From: Elusimicrobia bacterium RIFCSPLOWO2_01_FULL_64_13
GTDB taxonomy: Bacteria; Elusimicrobiota; Elusimicrobia; 2-02-FULL-39-32
Assembly (NCBI GenBank): GCA_001800095.1
Contig: MGUT01000010.1
Span: forward strand, 9,946-17,948
Reading direction: 5' to 3'
Length of the DNA: 8,003 nucleotides
Part shown: positions 6,024 through 8,003 of the stretch, piece after piece
Layout: the number at the start of each line of letters is the position of its first letter
Position numbering within the stretch: position 1 is the first letter of the stretch
The notes under the pieces: model-generated
Told to the model about the DNA's origin: nothing
Databases searched by the model: none
The model's input: the letters and a program-made list of their open reading frames with translations, nothing else
Position numbers and translations under genes: made by a program

Positions 6024-6626
6024 ATGATGAAAAAGATAAGCATCGCCGCGGCCGCGATCGCCATCGCGTCCTACGCGGCCTGGAAGGTCCACAGCGCAAC
6101 GAGCGCGAAAGTGGACGTGGTCATGACCATTGCGACCGTTGACGTTTCAATCAAGGGCAGCACGTCCGCATTGGTGAATGCAGCGTTGGGGGGGTCCCGA
6201 TCAACAAAATTGGACTCTCGGGTTATTGTTCTCAGCAGCGGGAGCTTTAATCAAGACTACAGTCTTGCCGTTCAGGACGGCCCAAATCCCAATTGGACTG
6301 TATATACTACGACCTCAACGGGAGCCGTCCCAGAAGACCAGTACCGTCTGTTCGCTGTTTGGCATGAGTTCAATGCAATGTTCAGCACCGCTACCGCTGA
6401 ATATCAGGGGAATGATCTGCTGACCGGGTCCAACCAAACGAGCTCCGCGCTTGTTTTCTTTAATAATGACCAGGAGCCCCATGCGAGTGTTGGCGCCGTT
6501 GGCGGCTTCAATGTGCCTGCCGGAGACGAACGGAATTTGTTCTTCCGTTTCGACGCGCCGGCGAGCATCACGGGTCCCGGCACATCCACGGCGCAAGTGA
6601 CGGTGACGGCAGCGGTGACCCCATAG
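6024..6626 (+). CDS. Small exported protein A, paralogue of the protein at 7621
   Basis: A 200-residue protein; I do not recognise a named family. The ATGATG start (6024/6027) follows AAGGTGA (6011-6017) by 6 nt. 'MMKKISIAAAAIAIASYAAW' begins a clear signal peptide, with cleavage near residue 25 (HSA) or 28 (TSA). The mature part is rich in Thr, Ser, Val and small residues with strand-like alternation, and it contains no Cys. It aligns almost without gaps to the gene product at 7621: G-S-T-S at 45-48 in both, N-x-D-Y-S at 76-80 in both, then 'W-T-x-Y-T' and 'A-V-P-x-D-x-Y-R-L-x-A-x-W' (101-113). The C-terminal portion ends in 'TAQVTVTAAVTP', resembling a final beta strand. Base composition of the middle (about 6130-6540) is far less GC-rich than neighbours. 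Likely a secreted or surface-displayed structural or binding protein; function unknown. Confidence 0.8.
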   Translation: MMKKISIAAAAIAIASYAAWKVHSATSAKVDVVMTIATVDVSIKGSTSALVNAALGGSRSTKLDSRVIVLSSGSFNQDYSLAVQDGPNPNWTVYTTTSTGAVPEDQYRLFAVWHEFNAMFSTATAEYQGNDLLTGSNQTSSALVFFNNDQEPHASVGAVGGFNVPAGDERNLFFRFDAPASITGPGTSTAQVTVTAAVTP

Positions 6627-6692
6627 CATCCATAGTAAGGCATAGAGGCTGAAAGAATAGTTTATTCGTCGTGACGGGGGGTAGGAGGTTCA

Positions 6693-7589
6693 ATGAAGGT
6701 ACTAATGTCGTTTGCCTTGATATGCTTCACCACGGCAGGGTGGGCGCAAGAGCGTTTGGCTTCCACCATGGGCGAGGTGCTCTTGAGGAACCTCCAGCCC
6801 GGCCAGACGTATAAGCTGACGTCCCTCCTCAAGGTGCCCCTCCGGGTCACGTATGAAGGCGAAAATCCCATGACCATCCTCATCGACCCCGTCCCTCCGG
6901 GGACCGGGGAGATGAAGGAGGGTTACGAGGCCATCCCCAGCACCGGCTGGATTGCATTGGAGCCGGGAAGATTCGAAGTCGGCGGCAGTTCCGTGGTGGA
7001 ATCGAACGTCTCCATCACCCTTCCCGACGACGACTCCATACTCGGCAAAAAATACGCCGTCTACCTCTGGTCCCGCACCATGGGCCAGGGCAAGGGATTC
7101 AGTCTCGGCCTCGGGGTCAAGAGCCGCCTCCTCATCACCGTCGCCGGCGAACGGGCCCTGCCCTCTCAAGGCGAGATGTCCTCCTACATGGACTTCCGCC
7201 TGGACCCCGGCTCGATCCAGATCGACGGAGCCGGGCCGGGGAAATGGGTCAAGCTCCGCAAGGAGATCGGGAGGAACCTCACCGTCCATAACATGGGCGG
7301 CCGCGACATGGAATTCGTCGTGACGCAGGTCCCCGGGTCGTCTTTGGACATGACCCCGCCGTCGGGCACGGAGTGGGGCCCGGACGGCGCGGAGTTCAAG
7401 GTCTCGCCGGTCAAGATGAAGATAGGCGCGGGGAAAAGCAACGACCTGAAGGTCTCCATGAGGATCCCGGACGAGGAACGCCATTACGGGAAGCGGTACC
7501 ACTACCTCCTGCGGGTCACGCCGGAAGGCACGGGCATGACATCGGGGATATTGTTCCGCGTCACGGTCAACACGGTCCCGAAACCGTGA
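6693..7589 (+). CDS. Exported protein of two duplicated ~125-residue beta-rich (Ig-like?) modules
   Basis: A 298-residue protein with a strong ribosome site AGGAGGT (6683-6689) upstream of the ATG. The signal peptide is residues 1-18, with cleavage at G-W-A|Q. The rest is an internal duplication: unit 1 is about 28-151 and unit 2 about 165-294. Both contain 'PG(Q/K)xxKL' (36-42; 182-188), 'L(R/T)V...G..(P/D)M' (50-60; 196-206), a 'VP' pair (67-68; 213-214), '(F/M)..G....(N/K)VS(I/M)..PD' (95-112; 242-260), 'GK(K/R)Y' (118-121; 266-269) and an 'R(L/V)..TV' ending (145-150; 289-293). There is no Cys after the signal. Strand-rich two-domain layout and size recall Ig-like periplasmic proteins such as fimbrial chaperones, but no family signature is recognisable. 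It lies between two paralogous exported proteins, suggesting it works with them. Its function is unknown. Confidence 0.8.
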   Translation: MKVLMSFALICFTTAGWAQERLASTMGEVLLRNLQPGQTYKLTSLLKVPLRVTYEGENPMTILIDPVPPGTGEMKEGYEAIPSTGWIALEPGRFEVGGSSVVESNVSITLPDDDSILGKKYAVYLWSRTMGQGKGFSLGLGVKSRLLITVAGERALPSQGEMSSYMDFRLDPGSIQIDGAGPGKWVKLRKEIGRNLTVHNMGGRDMEFVVTQVPGSSLDMTPPSGTEWGPDGAEFKVSPVKMKIGAGKSNDLKVSMRIPDEERHYGKRYHYLLRVTPEGTGMTSGILFRVTVNTVPKP

Positions 7590-7590
7590 C
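7560..7590 (+). other. Hairpin across the stop codon of the two-module protein gene
   Basis: GTCACGGT (7560-7567) pairs perfectly with ACCGTGAC (7583-7590), 8 bp with a 15-nt loop. Alternatively CACGGT (7571-7576) pairs with ACCGTG (7583-7588) with a 6-nt loop, so two stems compete for the same 3' arm. Stop TGA (7587-7589) is in the 3' arm. The downstream sequence is purine-rich with no T-run, so it is not an intrinsic terminator. It may affect termination of translation, mRNA stability or expression of the gene at 7621. Confidence 0.4.
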
Positions 7591-7620
7591 CGGGACATTA
7601 AAGAAAAAAGGGGGAAAGGA

Positions 7621-8003
7621 ATGAAGAAATGGAAACAGTTCGCCGCGGCGGCCCTGGGCATAGGGCTCCTGGCGGCGGGACAGGCGCAAAGCGCCGAGAA
7701 CGTGACCATCGAGGTCCTGCTCACGATCCAGTCGGTGAACATCGAGGTCGTTGGCTCCACCTCCATCGCAGTCTCCGCTCCGGCGGCCAGCTCGCGCATC
7801 AGCGCGCGCGGGGTCATCAAGAACGTGGTCGGATCGGGTTCGGGCAACGTGGATTACTCCGTGAAGATCGCGAGCCAGACGGGGTCCTGGACTCTCTACA
7901 CCAACGCCGACGCGGTGCCGCAGGATAACTACCGGTTGAGGGCCATCTGGGCCATATGGACCGCGACGATGACGACGGCGGACTTCAACGACAACGACAT
8001 CCT
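7621..8003 (+). CDS. Small exported protein B (3' end missing), paralogue of the protein at 6024
   Basis: The first 127 codons of a gene that runs off the window. The ATG follows AGGGGGA (7609-7615) by 5 nt. 'MKKWKQFAAAALGIGLLAAG' begins a signal peptide, with cleavage near residue 22 or 25. The mature part aligns co-linearly with the protein at 6024: T-I at 35-36, G-S-T-S at 45-48, N-V-D-Y-S at 76-80, 'W-T-L-Y-T' (90-94) and 'A-V-P-Q-D-N-Y-R-L-R-A-I-W' (98-110). 'ADFNDNDI' at the cut end matches 'AEYQGNDL' of the paralogue, so about a third of the gene is likely missing. Unlike its paralogue it has the usual high GC of the window. Only 31 bases separate it from the preceding gene, so the two are probably co-transcribed. 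No named family recognised; a role as a secreted or surface subunit is an inference. Confidence 0.8.
   Translation, partial: MKKWKQFAAAALGIGLLAAGQAQSAENVTIEVLLTIQSVNIEVVGSTSIAVSAPAASSRISARGVIKNVVGSGSGNVDYSVKIASQTGSWTLYTNADAVPQDNYRLRAIWAIWTATMTTADFNDNDI

Noticed and set aside
6622..6645. Three CATAG copies spaced 9-10 bases after the stop of small protein A
   Set aside because: The unit is very short and the spacing uneven. It is probably chance, and there is no dyad or promoter context.
6702..7847. 381-codon minus-strand frame opposite the two-module protein gene
   Set aside because: No ribosome site or motif seen. The + strand genes have signal peptides, strong ribosome sites and clear paralogy.
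1..8003. CRISPR arrays, tRNA/rRNA genes, insertion sequences
   Set aside because: No regularly spaced repeats, cloverleaf or rRNA-like sequence, transposase motif or terminal inverted repeats were seen on either strand.

Overview
The window (8,003 bases) is GC-rich, densely coded and entirely on the + strand. It holds seven genes, the first and last cut by the window edges. Nearly every complete product begins with an export signal, and one is a predicted outer-membrane beta-barrel, so the host is a diderm (Gram-negative-type) bacterium. The mix of a GH42-type glycosidase, tandem carbohydrate-binding modules, a GH144-like glucanase and a PorV/UPF0164-like barrel would suit lineages such as Omnitrophota, Elusimicrobiota or related phyla. 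That placement is an inference and no marker gene here confirms it.

Left block, 1-4661: a polysaccharide-processing cluster. It contains (i) the C-terminal part of a clan GH-A beta-galactosidase-like enzyme (GH42/GH35 type), (ii) an exported protein made of two related beta-sandwich, CBM-like modules with no visible catalytic domain, overlapping gene 1 by four bases (ATGA), and (iii) an exported enzyme with a GH144/'glucoamylase-like' (alpha/alpha)6 domain fused to a C-terminal CBM9/DOMON-like module. Tight spacing suggests one operon. A small hairpin spans the stop codon of gene 3.

Middle, about 4662-4889: an AT-rich intergenic region unlike the rest of the window. It has a perfect 6-bp inverted repeat, a 10-bp direct repeat with an 11-bp period, and an extended -10 promoter (TGTTAGAAT) just upstream of the next gene. 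The second transcription unit probably starts here.

Right block, 4890-8003: an outer-membrane barrel of the FadL/PorV/UPF0164 type, then a small exported protein (A), then an exported protein made of two duplicated ~125-residue modules, then a second small exported protein (B, truncated). B is a clear, almost ungapped paralogue of A. I do not recognise a named family for A, B or the two-module protein. The order barrel - subunit - two-module beta protein - subunit suggests a surface or secreted assembly. By inference only, it could be a previously undescribed envelope structure. The mature part of A has much lower GC than its own signal-peptide region and than its paralogue B. Hairpins surround three of the stop codons (4659-4661, 5955-5957, 7587-7589).
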